Shown piece after piece: positions 1-12,048 of a stretch of DNA of 64,000 nt (within the stretch, counting starts at the first letter, position 1; each line of letters starts with the position of its first letter). This DNA is from Amaurobius ferox (Eukaryota > Arthropoda > Arachnida > Araneae > Amaurobiidae): positions 96,594,568 through 96,658,567 of the forward strand of contig OX578152.1 of the NCBI GenBank assembly GCA_951213105.1, given 5' to 3'. Both the position numbers and the translations under genes were made by a program. The notes under the pieces are model-generated. The model was not told the DNA's origin. It ran no database searches and saw only the letters and a program-made list of their open reading frames with translations.

Positions 1-79
1 TGCTATTATAACATCAGACGTGGTGCCAAATTATTTACTTTATATCCGGCTTTGTTATTAAAAAAAAATCTAGAACTAG

Positions 80-440
80 ATAGAATTTTTTCAATCGATA
101 CGAAAACTTCAAATTTTTTTATTTTTTTAACATGGATCATGGCAGCATATAGGACAAACTTGGCCATAATCATGTATAAAAGGGTTTATTTATGGTTTAA
201 TGATCACAAAACTTAATAGTTTCAATCATTGTTGTGAAAGGTAGTCGCAATACAATTTATTTTGTTCGTGACGTCATTTGTCCCCCCCCCCCCCTCTGGG
301 GCCAATTTACCTCCTTCGAGGATTCATTGTAAAGTATGGCATCAATCGAAAGATTATTTCAAGTCCTCTAAATTGAAGGATAACACGCTATAATCGTAAT
401 CATTTGTACCCATAATACTGATTTTTTAATTTTTTTTTGT
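80..440. repeat. Interspersed repeat family H, copy 1
   Basis: Shares a recognisable block with 29820-30095, including aacatgg...ggcagca, the poly(C) tract, a gtatgg(c/t)atcaatcgaaa segment and a cactctataat / cacgctataat segment. Both copies end shortly before calexcitin exons (611 and 30331). No terminal repeats are visible, so the class is unknown. Confidence 0.55.
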
Positions 441-610
441 AAAGTTTGGAAAAGAAAAATTTACTAAAACTAGTTTCTGGTATGAGAAAGTGGAGTTAAG
501 CCACATTACAGTCAATTTAATGAAAAATGTGCAAGAAACCTGATCACCATGTATGTCTAATTTAAATATGAATACCAAAGTGCTTAATTCCATTGAACTG
601 CTCTTTTCAG

Positions 611-663
611 ATGTAAACGGAGACGGAGTGTTGACATGGGACGATTTCAGGCTATTAGCCGAA
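611..663 (+). CDS. Calexcitin-like EF-hand protein, internal exon (EF-hand 1)
   Basis: Internal coding exon of a calexcitin / sarcoplasmic calcium-binding protein, a soluble neuronal or muscle Ca2+ sensor-buffer. It follows a polypyrimidine tract and acceptor (ctcttttcag) and ends at GAA|gtaagt. The first codon needs one base from an upstream exon outside the window. It encodes the first EF-hand loop, DVNGDGVLTWDD: Asp1, Asn3, Asp5, Thr9 and Asp at position 12, where Glu is more usual. This matches the Asp-12 pattern I remember for calexcitin EF-hand 1. The next exon is 4.9 kb downstream. The initiator exon (about 20 residues expected) is missing from this window. Identification rests on the combined five exons. 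Confidence 0.8.
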
Positions 664-976
664 GTAAGTATATATATCTATCTAAACTGCAAAATATTTT
701 CAGGAAGGTTTACGATCAGAGAGTACGCAGGTATTTAGATGGTAGATAATACAAATAGCTGGTAGATAATTCAATTCTACGGATTTATAGATTTCAGATA
801 GACTTCAAGATCGACTTCCTAAGCAAATAATATTTTAGACGTACATTACTCTTAATGCTTTTTAAATGGTACCAATTTGGTTGCTAGTAATTTCAATTGC
901 TGTAATTTTATAGTTATGAGTAACAAACATATTTGTGTTTTATGGATGAATGGCAATAAAGCGAAATTCTAGAGTA

Positions 977-2005
<1,029 letters not shown>

Positions 2006-2502
2006 GTTTTTATTGCATGCTCGGGTCAACGAAATTGTTTTTACTCATAGAACTCGTCTATATAGGGGGGAAGTCCTAAAGTTAATATCACGCTACCAAA
2101 GCAGGAAACAGTATGCATGGCCTAATTTCCTGCTTATTATGCGTTCATCTGAATGAGATTGTAGATACCTGCAATGGTAGCTAGAAAATTTGCTTTCGCG
2201 ATATAATTTTGTGAACCCCTGTGGCAGAGATTCCCAAACTTTATGTTTGGAGGAATCCTTGATAAATTTCGTAAAATCTCGAGGGAACCTTGCCTGGCTG
2301 ACACGTATTGGGTTCGATAAGGGTAAATTACAAAATACAACTGTGAAGCAGTAAGGTAAACAAATAATAATTTACTAGCAATTTTGAAAAGCAGAATAAT
2401 ATTACAAAAGTATTTCCCATTTATTAATGACTGTTAATAAAAATATACATACATTTTCACTTTACATCTGACTTACTGTTTGCAAGCAAACATTATGTAT
2501 AT

Positions 2503-3390
2503 ACTAAGTCTCAAGGAAAATCATGAAACAGGTCAATAACTCAAAAAGTATTAGGATTATCGTGTATATATTTTTTATGCAGGTAACTCCAATGACACTA
2601 TACGATAAGACAACTTTAGTGTGGGGGGGGGATCCCCCTTTTTTAAAAAGGTACGAAGAGGTATCTGCTTTCTATTAGAGATAGAGGAAAAGTCAATTAC
2701 AACACTATGGAGTGTTGTTAAATGAGTACTAAGCATTTTTGTCCCACAGCGAAAGCTGCAAAATAAATTCTTTAAATAACGATTTTAAAAGAGACAATTT
2801 TATTAATTTGTATGTAAAGGTGTAAATGTAGAGACACTGAAAACAAATTCATCTTATTACACGTGTGGAAGCAAGTATCATTGTTGAAGATGAACACTTT
2901 GCATTTTGTATATAATAAAGTAAATTTTATTCTGTAGCATTGTCAAAATATTCAATTTATTTTGGAAAAGGTGTGTGTGTGTTAGATTGTTTACACGGGT
3001 TTTCAGGGTTTCTTCCCATCTCTTGCGGGGAGGGGGAGGGGTGGACAATAATACTTAGTACTATATTATTTTTGAAACGTTCTACGACATTGTAATTGAC
3101 TCTTTTTCTCCATTTCTAACAAAAAGCAAGATAGTCCTTCATACACCCCCAAAAAGGGCGACAAGTCAGCCCCCCCCCCTGTAAAGTTGCCTTATTGTGT
3201 AGCATCATAGGGGTTGCCTGTACACCTGCATCAATAATATATATATGATAACCGAGTTATGATGTTGAGTTATATATATGATTTATATATATGATTATCG
3301 ATGAGTTATGATGATAATCATATATATGAGTTATATATATATGATTGAGTTATTTATTGGTCCATGACTTGGTCCTTGATACCCTGCTCA
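2503..3390. mobile_element. Inverted-repeat element family E, copy 1
   Basis: Left end (ctcaaggaaaatcatg) is inverted at the right end (catgacttggtccttga). The arms also share an inner ttagtgtgggg / ccccc...gttgcc segment with the second copy at 21961-23346. Noncoding, with a degenerate TA-rich repeat at 3234-3350. Confidence 0.5.
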
Positions 3391-3477
3391 TATATTATAT
3401 AATCCTTTTGTGGTTAATATAATTGTAACTTTTGAAACCTTAATAATTTTAATTTTTTACTCAATTACCATAATAAA

Positions 3478-4410
3478 AAAATCTGATGTGGGCAACACAT
3501 GACTTTCCTTATATAATGTAATGAATTTACTACTTTTACAGTAAAAAAATATGTTTTTCTTATAGTAGATACTAATATTCTTTCCAAGATAGAATTTTCG
3601 ACAATTAGTCGTCATTTTCATTGATTTAGCGTCATTTTTATCCATTTGGCGAGATTTTCGTTAATTTGGCAATATTTCTATAAGTCGCCAAGTTGGCAAC
3701 ATTCCGCCAAATTCGTCGCCAAAATCTCGCCAAGCGTTATGGACGAAGAAATAAGTTGTTCTTACAGCAGATAAATGACTATTGGCGTTCAAATACAAAA
3801 GTATTACTCAAAGTATCTTTTTTCATGAATGGAACGAGCTAGATCCACGAGAATGATGTAACCCAATTTATCGCATGGTATTACATATGAAAAGTGAACA
3901 TGTTTCTCAATAGGAAATTTTTTTTCATTTTATATGACTTTTTAATAATTTTTTTGAAAATGTGCAATATCTCGAGAACAGTTCATGTTAGCGTTCTAAA
4001 ATTTATGTCAATCGTTTTCTAATAAAAAATTACATAAGAAATGTCTATTTGCGTAACTTTATCAGTGGTTTTGATTTTTTGACGATTTTTTCAAAATTTT
4101 ATTCGAAAATTTAGGGGGTTCTGAACATTCGATTTCGTATAAAAACAATAGGCTTCCAGTGTTTACGGATTGTGATTTTTGTACCAAATTTGGTTCGAAT
4201 CGGTCCATTCGTTTGTCAGTTATCGTCTCCACAGACTCACTGACACACACACACACATACTTTTACACACACACACACAGACATCACTTCAAAAATGTTT
4301 GATTCGTGATCAGGAATGCTTGAAACGTGCTTTCCCGTCGAAAACTCGATTTCGAATTTTCGACCCCGTCACAATACTTTCCTTATACATTATGTATATA
4401 AGGAAAGTAA
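3478..4410 (-). repeat. Interspersed repeat family A, copy 2
   Basis: Reverse-oriented full-length copy. It begins atctgatgtgggcaacac and ends with the terminal hairpin cttatacattatgtatataag. It keeps the CA/TG microsatellite (4241-4281) and the repeated gcca/tggc block (3640-3740). Confidence 0.75.
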
Positions 4411-4682
4411 AAAGAAATAGTACTCTTTTGTAAGAATTTAGAAATTTTCGCAGAGCCCTGGTTGGGAATCACTGCTTTATGGCGAAAGGCAAGCCGGTTT
4501 TAAATTTCTTCAAAAAAGATTGAGCTTAGCCTGCAATCACTAAATTTATACTCGCAGAACCCGCCTATAGGGGCTATTGAAGCTCGCTATATGGTAGGAC
4601 TGAACTCCTCGTTGTCCATAAAGGTTTTCAAAATTGTGCACGCAGCAAGTTTTCTTGTTGACATTATAGGTATGGGCTATGT

Positions 4683-4868
4683 CAGTGTTTTTCAAACTTT
4701 TTCGACTGTAGAACCCTTGTGAAAGCCCAAAATGAAAACAATGTCCACAGTGAACCAAATTATGCATTCAAAATTTTACGCGTTACTTTTTTTATTATTT
4801 TTAAGGAATGAAACTATCACTCTGCGGAACACCGGAATTCCACGCGGAATACACTTTAAAAAACGCTG
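4683..4868. mobile_element. Short hAT-like MITE candidate
   Basis: CAGTGTTTTTCAAACTTTTT at the left and its approximate complement (tttaaaaaacgctg) at the right. This is the terminal pattern of many hAT-derived MITEs, and a 186-bp length is typical. No clear 8-bp duplication, so confidence is limited. Confidence 0.4.
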
Positions 4869-5530
4869 GGCACGCATCCCAATGAGCACGTAATAAGCGC
4901 AAAATCGCTTCATGAATGAGTGGCATCTGCAGTGACAGCGGAATTATGAATATGTTTTGTTCATTTATATTAGTTATATTGGCACACCTGTTCTTAACAA
5001 CTGGAGAACTATGTATTAGTTTCAGGGTATTTCAGTCCTCCCCCCCCCCCCCCCCCCAATAAACTAAATATATTTTTCTTCATAGAAACATGGCGTTTCT
5101 TTCATAGAAACATGACGTTTGACCTTGATTCTTCAGAAATGCACTGTTGAAGACCCAGACCGACCGACTCGTCAACAAGGACATGAGCAGCCATTTGGTC
5201 GGCCGGTCAGAAATGCACTGTAGTGATTTTCCCAGTAATGCGATGCCTCATTGTGACATCACCCCTCCAGAGAGTCGGGCCAACTATTTATGTTTGGTGT
5301 CGATGAATCTTCACCGTGTCGTTTAGGGTGGCTGCATATACCGTTTCGAAGCGGGTGTTTGTTGTAAAAAGTTATTGGAGTCTATAAAGGTAACGCAGTC
5401 TGAATTCATGGATAAGCTTGAGTGGGGGGGGGGGGGGGGCTTTTTGCTGGTGCTAACCAGTGAAACACCCTGTAACTTCTTGCTGCTGAGTATTAGGGTA
5501 TGACTTTAATTTTCTTTTTGCTCCGTGCAG
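4869..5530. other. Intron sequence without recognised feature
   Basis: Noncoding intron DNA with a 17-base C tract at 5041-5057 and a G tract near 5425-5440. No repeat family or RNA gene recognised. Confidence 0.5.
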
Positions 5531-5644
5531 AAGTATACCAAGATCCAGCGACGGGGAAAGTTGGACCAGGACGTGTACAAAAGGTGGGAATCTATCCTGG
5601 GCAAATGGTGGGACGAGCTGACGCAACACGCCGACTTCAACAAG
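5531..5644 (+). CDS. Calexcitin-like EF-hand protein, internal exon (helix between EF-hands 1 and 2)
   Basis: A 114-bp exon of exactly 38 codons, phase 0 at both ends. It starts after ctccgtgcag and ends AAG|gtaagt. The peptide begins KYTKIQRRGKLDQ and contains the aromatic WESILGKWWDEL helix typical of the linker between EF-hands 1 and 2 in calexcitins. It ends HADFNK, which supplies the first residues of EF-hand 2; the rest of that loop is in the exon at 19098. The intron that follows is 13.4 kb and holds a reverse transcriptase element, a Tc1 element and several MITEs. Codon use is much more GC-rich than the flanking DNA, as expected for a constrained host exon. Confidence 0.85.
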
Positions 5645-5820
5645 GTAAGTAAATATCTGTACTATTGTGTAAAGAACGTGGCTTTATATATAATCAATGG
5701 ATCACAGCGTAAGATGCAGCATAAATAAATATAAGTATGCACACGTACGTTTAGGAAATAATTGGATTTGTTTCTTCACTGTAACAAGCCTAGATCAGAA
5801 CGTCCATATGAGCGCAGACT

Positions 5821-6111
5821 GGGAGCTAGACAGCCCAGTGGTTAGCGCCGGAGAATTGCACTCGGATGACCCGAGTTCGATTCCTGGCTTTGCCCAAACT
5901 GTCGCTGTCTTCACGCGGAGTACAGGCACGCTAAATATGTGGGTCCGTAAGTCTTTCCGAGAGGTTGGTGGTGGGGGAAGGAGTGTAAGATCCCTGTGGA
6001 TGCCGTCCCCACTGGGTTCCGGTCTAAATTGGGTGGCACTGTCCTGGCCGTCCAAACAGATACCTTACGCCTTCGGGTAGATCAGACGGTCTGGGTCGAG
6101 AAAACAAACAA
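5821..6111 (+). mobile_element. Full-length tRNA-derived SINE
   Basis: A 291-bp SINE flanked by a 13-bp target duplication (atgagcgcagact at 5808-5820, atgggcgcagact at 6112-6124; one mismatch). The 5' 75 bp are tRNA-like, with an A-box region around cccagtggttagcgcc and a B-box gagttcgattcc. The body contains ggtccgtaagtc, cactgggtt and a 3' end ggtctgggtcgag. Related copies are at 20017-20190 and 22868-23150, with 5'-truncated tails at 15763, 34889 and 52861. It would be mobilised by a LINE in trans. The open frames over it are not genes. Confidence 0.85.
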
Positions 6112-6944
6112 ATGGGCGCAGACTAAGCTGGTCAAAAAGAAAATGGCTAAAAGACAGATCGCAGTATAGTAGCGCCATCTGTTGTGACGAAAGGGAAGTA
6201 AAACAAGAAAAAAATAGAAAATTAAGGATATGTGAACTTGAGAAGCAAACAAGAAAAAAAATAAATAAAATGCAGAGAACATGAACTCAACATGTAGATA
6301 AAATAGAGACAGCTCGGAGAAATAGGGTGTCATTGACAAATCATTAACCTGATTATTGGAATTTGTATTGATCTGTAAAGCTTCCAAGAAATCCAAATTG
6401 AAAACTAAAGAGCACTTTTGAAAAATGGTGGCAGAAAAAAATATTTGAACATCCCTATATGCATGTGTGTCAGAAAGTGAGAGAGAGGTGTGGCCACGAT
6501 AACTCATGAACGAATGCATCAACAATTATCTTTTTTTGGGTACAGAAACATGTAAAAAATAGAACTAGATGATTATGTTTAGTCATTCTCATAATTAGAT
6601 CTTGAATTATTATAATTTTTTTTTTTTTCGTAATATTATTTTCTATGGAAAATAATAATCATTACCGGAGTAAAGATGCTAGCATATAGTCTATGGAGGA
6701 ATTTGATAATTTGAACAACACTGATTGTTAATGGTATATATTAAAATTGATATATAGTATTCACGGCACAATGTTTTTGGCGTTGAATTAACATCATGTC
6801 AATTAACATTTGACGCTTTTGGTAACTTTATGAGTCCAAACAGAATGACTTATTCATACCCACGTGCAAAATCCTCATCAAAATGCAATGGACATTTAAT
6901 TAATATTCCGTGAAGTAAAGAACTGTTGGTGATTTTTCAGCCGC
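6112..6944. other. Intron sequence, possible diverged family A fragment
   Basis: AT-rich. The segment 6440-6520 (tgtgtgtcagaaagtgag...aacgaatgcatc) looks like a highly diverged internal part of family A. A 147-codon minus-strand open frame here is hydrophobic and low-complexity and is not believed. Confidence 0.4.
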
Positions 6945-7540
6945 CAAAATCCAACGCTATTACAAAAAGAATTTTCTCTCGTGAATGGAATGAACTAGAT
7001 CCACGTGAATTATGTTAACAGATCTGTTGCATATGAAAAATGAACATCTTTAGCAATACTTATTGCTTTCAATGTTTATGCAATTTTTTGATAAATTTAT
7101 TTGAAAAAGAAATGTACAATGTTTCGAGGACAGTTCAAGTTAGCGTTCTAAAGTTTGTGTCATTATTTTTTAATAAAATATTACGTATAAAATGATTATT
7201 TATTTATCATTATTGAAAATCATGATTTACAAATAAATTATTCGAAAATTGAGGTGGGGGGGGGGGGGGTCTTCAGAGTATTCGATTACGTTTAAAATCA
7301 GCAGGGTTACAGTATTCACTGATTACAATAATCGTACCAAATTGTTTTCGGAACGCTTCATTCGTTCTTGAGATATCGCATTTCCAAACTCACGGACACG
7401 CACACACACCTCAAAAACGTTCGATTTGAGCTCAGGTTAAAACGCACTCTTGAGTTGAAAACTCGAATTCGCATATTTTCAACCTCGCCACAATATTTTC
7501 CTATACAGTTTATTGCGTGTATGCAGGGAAAGTAAAATGA
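6945..7540 (-). repeat. Interspersed repeat family A, diverged copy 3
   Basis: Reverse orientation. Shared motifs include gaatggaatgaactagatccacg, a CA microsatellite (7395-7408) and the terminal hairpin region ttttcctatacag...gcagggaaagtaaaa. The last ~130 bp are duplicated at 7897-8025 as part of the 487-bp tandem duplication. Confidence 0.6.
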
Positions 7541-8383
7541 GACTTTTAAGGAATTTTACGAAATATCTTAAAAAGAATTGCTTGCAAACGAAAATTGTTA
7601 AAAATATACATTGTTTTGTACTCTCGTATTTATTATAATGTAAGCAAATCTAAGCAATATATAGAAATATGTCGCGTGTAAAATTACTTTCGTTATATTT
7701 TAATTTTGTGGTAATTTAAAATAAAATGCGTTTCAGACAGCGAATATGTTTTTTTTCTCCATTTTGCGTAGTAATCTTACAAAAATTTTGAATTGCGAAT
7801 GGCTATCAATTTTGACTCGAGTCAGTTGTTAAAAATTTAGGCTGACGCGACCGCGAATGGCCTCGGCATCATTATGTGAATGTTTTTTTTATTTTTCTCA
7901 AAAACGTTCGATTTGAGCTCAGGTTAAAACGCACTCTTGAGTTGAAAACTCGAATTCGCATATTTTCAACCTCGCCACAATATTTTCCTATACAGTTTAT
8001 TGCGTGTATGCAGGGAAAGTAAAATGAGACTTTTAAGGAATTTTACGAAATATCTTAAAAAGAATTGCTTGCAAACGAAAATTGTTAAAAATATACATTG
8101 TTTTGTACTCTCGTATTTATTATAATGTAAGCAAATCTAAGCAATATATAGAAATATGTCGCGTGTAAAATTACTTTCGTTATATTTTAATTTTGTGGTA
8201 ATTTAAAATAAAATGCGTTTCAGACAGCGAATATGTTTTTTTTCTCCATTTTGCGTAGTAATCTTACAAAAATTTTGAATTGCGAATGGCTATCAATTTT
8301 GACTCGAGTCAGTTGTTAAAAATTTAGGCTGACGCGACCGCGAATGGCCTCGGCATCATTATGTGAATGTTTTTTTTATTTTT
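7410..8383. repeat. Tandem duplication, 2 x 487 bp
   Basis: Positions 7410-7896 and 7897-8383 read as identical by eye. The unit starts ctcaaaaacgttcgatttga and ends ttttttttattttt. It contains the end of a family A copy plus about 350 bp of unrelated AT-rich DNA. Copy 2 abuts the (TA)n tract and the reverse transcriptase frame. Confidence 0.9.
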
Positions 8384-8386
8384 TTT

Positions 8387-8422
<36 letters not shown>

Positions 8423-9896
8423 TAAATTAAATAAATTTGCTAAATTTCTAAATCCTGACTTGGGGCACATAGTTACAGGAGATTTAGACCTTGTTAGTGA
8501 CAATGTGTTAAGAACCATTATGTCATTTGGCACTAAATTTAGGATACCTTCTTGTAATAATTCTTTTAAAGTCTTAAAATCAATTAATCTTGATCTTGAT
8601 AAATATATATATAAATTAGCTTGTAAATACGCTCTGCCATTAGAGGCATTTAATATGTGGAAATTTACTATATTAGAATCAATTAAAAATGCTATTAGAG
8701 ATATTAAATTGTCTAGATCTTTATATAATATTGATAATATTAAACATTCCATTAATGATTTACAAAGATCCTTTGTTATCACCTATGTTGATAAAGCCTC
8801 TAATAATTATGCTATTATCTGTAAAAAATTTTATATTCAATTTCTGTTAGATTATTTAAAAAATAATAGTCTTTTTAAACCTGATTTACATTCCATCAAT
8901 AGTATTAAATTGAAAATTATCAATATGTATAATGATTTAAATATTAAATATAAATATCTTAAATTTCCTTATATAGTGCTTATTCCAAAATTTCATAAAA
9001 ATCCTATTAAATTTAGAACAGTTACTAGTGGCCATAATACTTACTCTACTACTGCGAGTAAATTATTACTAAATTCTTTAAATCTAATAAATAATAGTTT
9101 AAGCCAGACTAGCAATAACTACCATATTCTAAATAATAGTAAAGAATTAAAGAATAAATTAACATCTCTTAGAAAAATAATAGGATTTCAAACTTTTGAT
9201 TTTAAAGATCTTTTTAATAATATTAAGATATCTGATCTATATGATGTAATTTTAGCTCTATATAATGCTTATATTACACCTCTTTCAAATCAAATTAAAT
9301 TTAAAAATTTTCCTAAACTTCTTCACTTTGTTATTTTCAATAATTATATTTTTCAAGGAAATAAATTATACTTACAAGTCTCAGGAGTTCCACAGGGTGG
9401 CTGTAGTAGCAGTATGCTAGCTAATTTATACCTTTATCATTATGAAATGTCATTTACTTCAATAGATTATACTTTTTACAGATATGTTGATGATCTGATT
9501 TGCTTAGTACATACAGAAAATTATCTCATAGATATAGATTACTATCCAGACAATTTGGAATTAATACCTAATGAAGCTACTATTAATAAAAATGTTAATT
9601 TTTTGGATTTAAATCTTTTTATTGATCCTTCTAATAGAATTGTTACAAATTTATATGATAAAAAAGACTTTTATAATTTTAATATTAATAAAATATTACC
9701 TTTTAATTCCTGTAACTCGATTCAATTGTTTAGAAATATTATACTCAATCAGCTTTTTAGAATTTATAGATTATCTGATAAAAAATTTCATGCTATGCAT
9801 ATCAATAATCTCAAAATTACTAGTAATTTATATAAATATCCCACGTATTTAGTAAATAGTATTGTTAAAAAATTTAAAATAGCTGGATTTTTATAA
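8367..9896 (+). CDS. Reverse transcriptase, Penelope-like (Naiad-type?) element
   Basis: Open frame of 509 codons with no internal stop. The ATG at 8367 lies in T-rich/TA sequence and the first ~17 residues are repeat-derived, so the true start was probably lost by 5' truncation. RT landmarks: LGHIVTGDLDLV near residues 33-44, a LIPKFHKNPIKFRTV block (fingers), FDFKDLFNNI (first catalytic Asp region), SGVPQGG at about 339-345, and the catalytic YVDD at 373-376. A tail follows with YPDNLEL, FLDLNL and YDKKDFYNF. That tail order is familiar from a widespread invertebrate RT family. The frame stops soon after the RT thumb with no GIY-YIG endonuclease downstream, which would fit Naiad-type elements, where that domain is N-terminal. 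Strongly AT-rich codons. Confidence 0.85.
8389..8417. repeat. (TA)n microsatellite at the 5' edge of the RT element
   Basis: About 28 bp of TA repeats directly before the first homologous codons of the reverse transcriptase. It is matched by a second (TA)n tract at 10777-10815. Confidence 0.95.
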
Positions 9897-9953
9897 TTCT
9901 TTCCATAGTATCATATAATTCTATTCATAGTATCTTATATTAGCCAGTCATCT

Positions 9954-9986
<33 letters not shown>

Positions 9987-10775
9987 CCATTCACTTCCCA
10001 CTTCAGCATTACCTTTATTTGCCCCTCTTTTTAGTAGCTCTTTTTGTATATTAATACTTTTTCTTTACATTTCGCTTCACAGTTTTTCAATTCTTATGAA
10101 TGGCAACAGTAAATGGTTTTTTATTTTTTCTTTACGAATGGCAACACTGGTCTCTTCTATCAGTGTTCCCTCGATCCCTGTAATGAATCGTCTGTACACA
10201 CGCTGTGCTTTTTCCAGGTATTCATTTTTTCTTTTTTATTCCATCTTTATGTATGTCGTCCAAGTAGAAATAGTTCATAGATTTAATCTATCTATTTCTT
10301 CAGAAACATACATTTTTGTGTTTGCTTCTACAAAAAACTTGGACATGATTAGATTTTTGTAGAGGTTAACAATTCATGATTTAGGCTTAGAGCCTTGTCC
10401 ACGTGTAAGGCGTTTGTGCTTGATTTCGTTTGTTATACTTATTTCGATTCCTTACCTTTGTATTATATTTTTCATTGACTTGTTGATTCGATATTAATTT
10501 TTTTATTTTTTCCATATGCTTGAGGATTAATTGATTTTTACATTTGTTTTGTACGCCAGTTAGATAGTTGAATTTAGTTTAAGTTTTTCTTTTTTTGTTT
10601 CCATACCTTTTAATTTGGTTGATTTTCTGTAACTTGATAGCTAGTGTTTTGTATTTTTAATCCATTTGATTGATGATTTGCTGTATTATATTTTATTCTG
10701 TGGGTGTTTTTAAAAAGTTAGGTTTATCGTGTTACATCTTCTTACTTTTCGTTCATTGGATTTTCAAACTTCTAT

Positions 10776-10776
<1 letters not shown>
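8418..10776 (+). mobile_element. 5'-truncated Penelope-like retroelement between two (TA)n tracts
   Basis: An AT-rich unit made of one reverse transcriptase frame (to 9896) and about 880 bp of noncoding 3' sequence with a T27 tract at 9957-9985. It lies exactly between two (TA)n runs. The 3' tail (gattgatgatt...cattggattttcaaac...tatt then TA) is resembled by 32873-32981, which also runs into (TA)n. This suggests a family with a preference for, or a terminus made of, TA repeats. No long terminal repeats and no poly(A) tail. Confidence 0.6.
9897..10776 (+). other. Noncoding 3' region of the RT element
   Basis: AT/T-rich, no open frame with homology, no GIY-YIG motif and no hammerhead core seen. 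Ends at the (TA)n tract. Confidence 0.5.

Positions 10777-10815
<39 letters not shown>
10777..10815. repeat. (TA)n microsatellite at the 3' edge of the RT element
   Basis: About 38 bp of pure TA. Confidence 0.97.
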
Positions 10816-10819
<4 letters not shown>

Positions 10820-11138
10820 TAACCCCTTAGCAGCCTTAGTAGGGAAAGGGAAAGTTCAAAAATGACTAGTAGTGACATCTGTATTCGTAAAATAGAAATA
10901 ACAAACCTCAATAAATATGAAAATTTTGAATTATATTGAAAAATTTGCTTTAAAAATAGAAGAAAACAATTTATATACTTCTAATTTATTTTTAACTAAG
11001 TACAAATTAGTCTACAATGGGGGTGTATAAGCCGATAGTGGTCATACTGGATAGTTATGTTTTTAATTCGAATATTTGCACAGAATTCAATTTTATCGCG
11101 AAGTCAATATTTCAAGATTTCTGACATTATTACATATA

Positions 11139-12046
11139 CACTCAAACCTGTTATTGTGCGGTCTTTTTTTTGTGCGATTTTTTATTTGTGCGATTTTTTT
11201 GTGCGGTATATGAAAATTTCACTCAAATTGGAACATAATTGACGAAATTATCAATAAAAAAAAATTAGTAGGTTTGATCGGCCATTTAGTTTTTTCGATT
11301 TTTGATATGTATTTCATCACATTACATAAGTATTGCGTCAGCCAATTACATTACATATGTATTGAATTCTATAATCGCATAATTTAATTGTTGAACGCAC
11401 AAGAATTTCCATGTAAATAAATGAAATGCGCAATAGCATATTGCGATGGAATTCTTGCGTAGCAAAGCAAAAATGCATTGATCGCAAATAAACATTGAAG
11501 GACATCTGCATCGTGTTAGTTCGGGTTTTCCTGAAACGGATTGCGTGTCTCGTTAGGTCGCTGAGTTGGTTTTTTGCTAATGAGATAGTTGGCGACTAGT
11601 CTCATGCTTTGTTTCGTTTGTTTTAACGAGTAGGTAGAAGAAGTTTACTTGAAGGGAGCAAAGAGTTGCTTTTTTTTTATTCGTCTCTGATCTGCGCAAG
11701 TGACAAGTCCGCTAAATAAAGTGATTTAATAAAAAAGAATATTACGTGTGTTTTAATTTTTAAATCTAATATTAATTGACATCCTTCAAAGTGCTTTCAC
11801 ATTCCTGGACTATTAAGATAAGATTCATTTCAAAGCGTAAATTCCTAGTTATTTCGTAAGGTTTTGAGTTATTTTCTATGTGAGACTTTTTTTATGCGGG
11901 CCCTATTCACCGCAAAAAAAAAAAAAACTTTTTAATTGTGTTGCGAAAACTATTTTTTATAGCTACTCGTGAAGTTTTGTGCGATTTTTTTTTATGCGTT
12001 TTCTTTTATGAGGTCCCTATCCACCGCACAAAAACAGGTTTGAGTG
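11139..12046. mobile_element. Tc1/mariner (pogo-like) nonautonomous element
   Basis: A 908-bp element with inverted termini CACTCAAACCTGTT...AACAGGTTTGAGTG, flanked by TA on both sides (11137-11138 and 12047-12048). The subterminal sequence is repeated gtgcgattttt / ccaccgcac. No transposase remains. The TA duplication and terminus style place it with Tc1/mariner, probably pogo; the subgroup is inference. Confidence 0.75.
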
Positions 12047-12048
12047 TA

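Larger units (their letters stand above)
2225..4474. mobile_element. Possible old hAT-type element with two nested elements
   Basis: Left end CAGAGATTCCCAAAC and right end (reverse complement) CAGTGATTCCCAACC resemble hAT terminal inverted repeats. The flanking 8-mers (ccctgtgg / ctttatgg) agree at 5 of 8 bases, as for a decayed 8-bp duplication. Family E copy 1 and family A copy 2 sit inside. No transposase is visible. The pairing of these two ends is inference. Confidence 0.35.

Noticed and set aside
5821..5895. Free-standing tRNA gene
   Set aside because: Internal promoter boxes are present, but the cloverleaf is degenerate and the sequence continues into a SINE body with target duplications.
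5697..6080. 127-codon open frame
   Set aside because: Lies over the SINE, and related SINE copies do not keep the frame.
6082..6525. 147-codon hydrophobic minus-strand frame
   Set aside because: Low-complexity AT-rich intron DNA without family resemblance.
7410..10776. Hammerhead ribozyme typical of some Penelope-like elements
   Set aside because: No ctgatga core with a partnering gaaa was found by eye near the RT.
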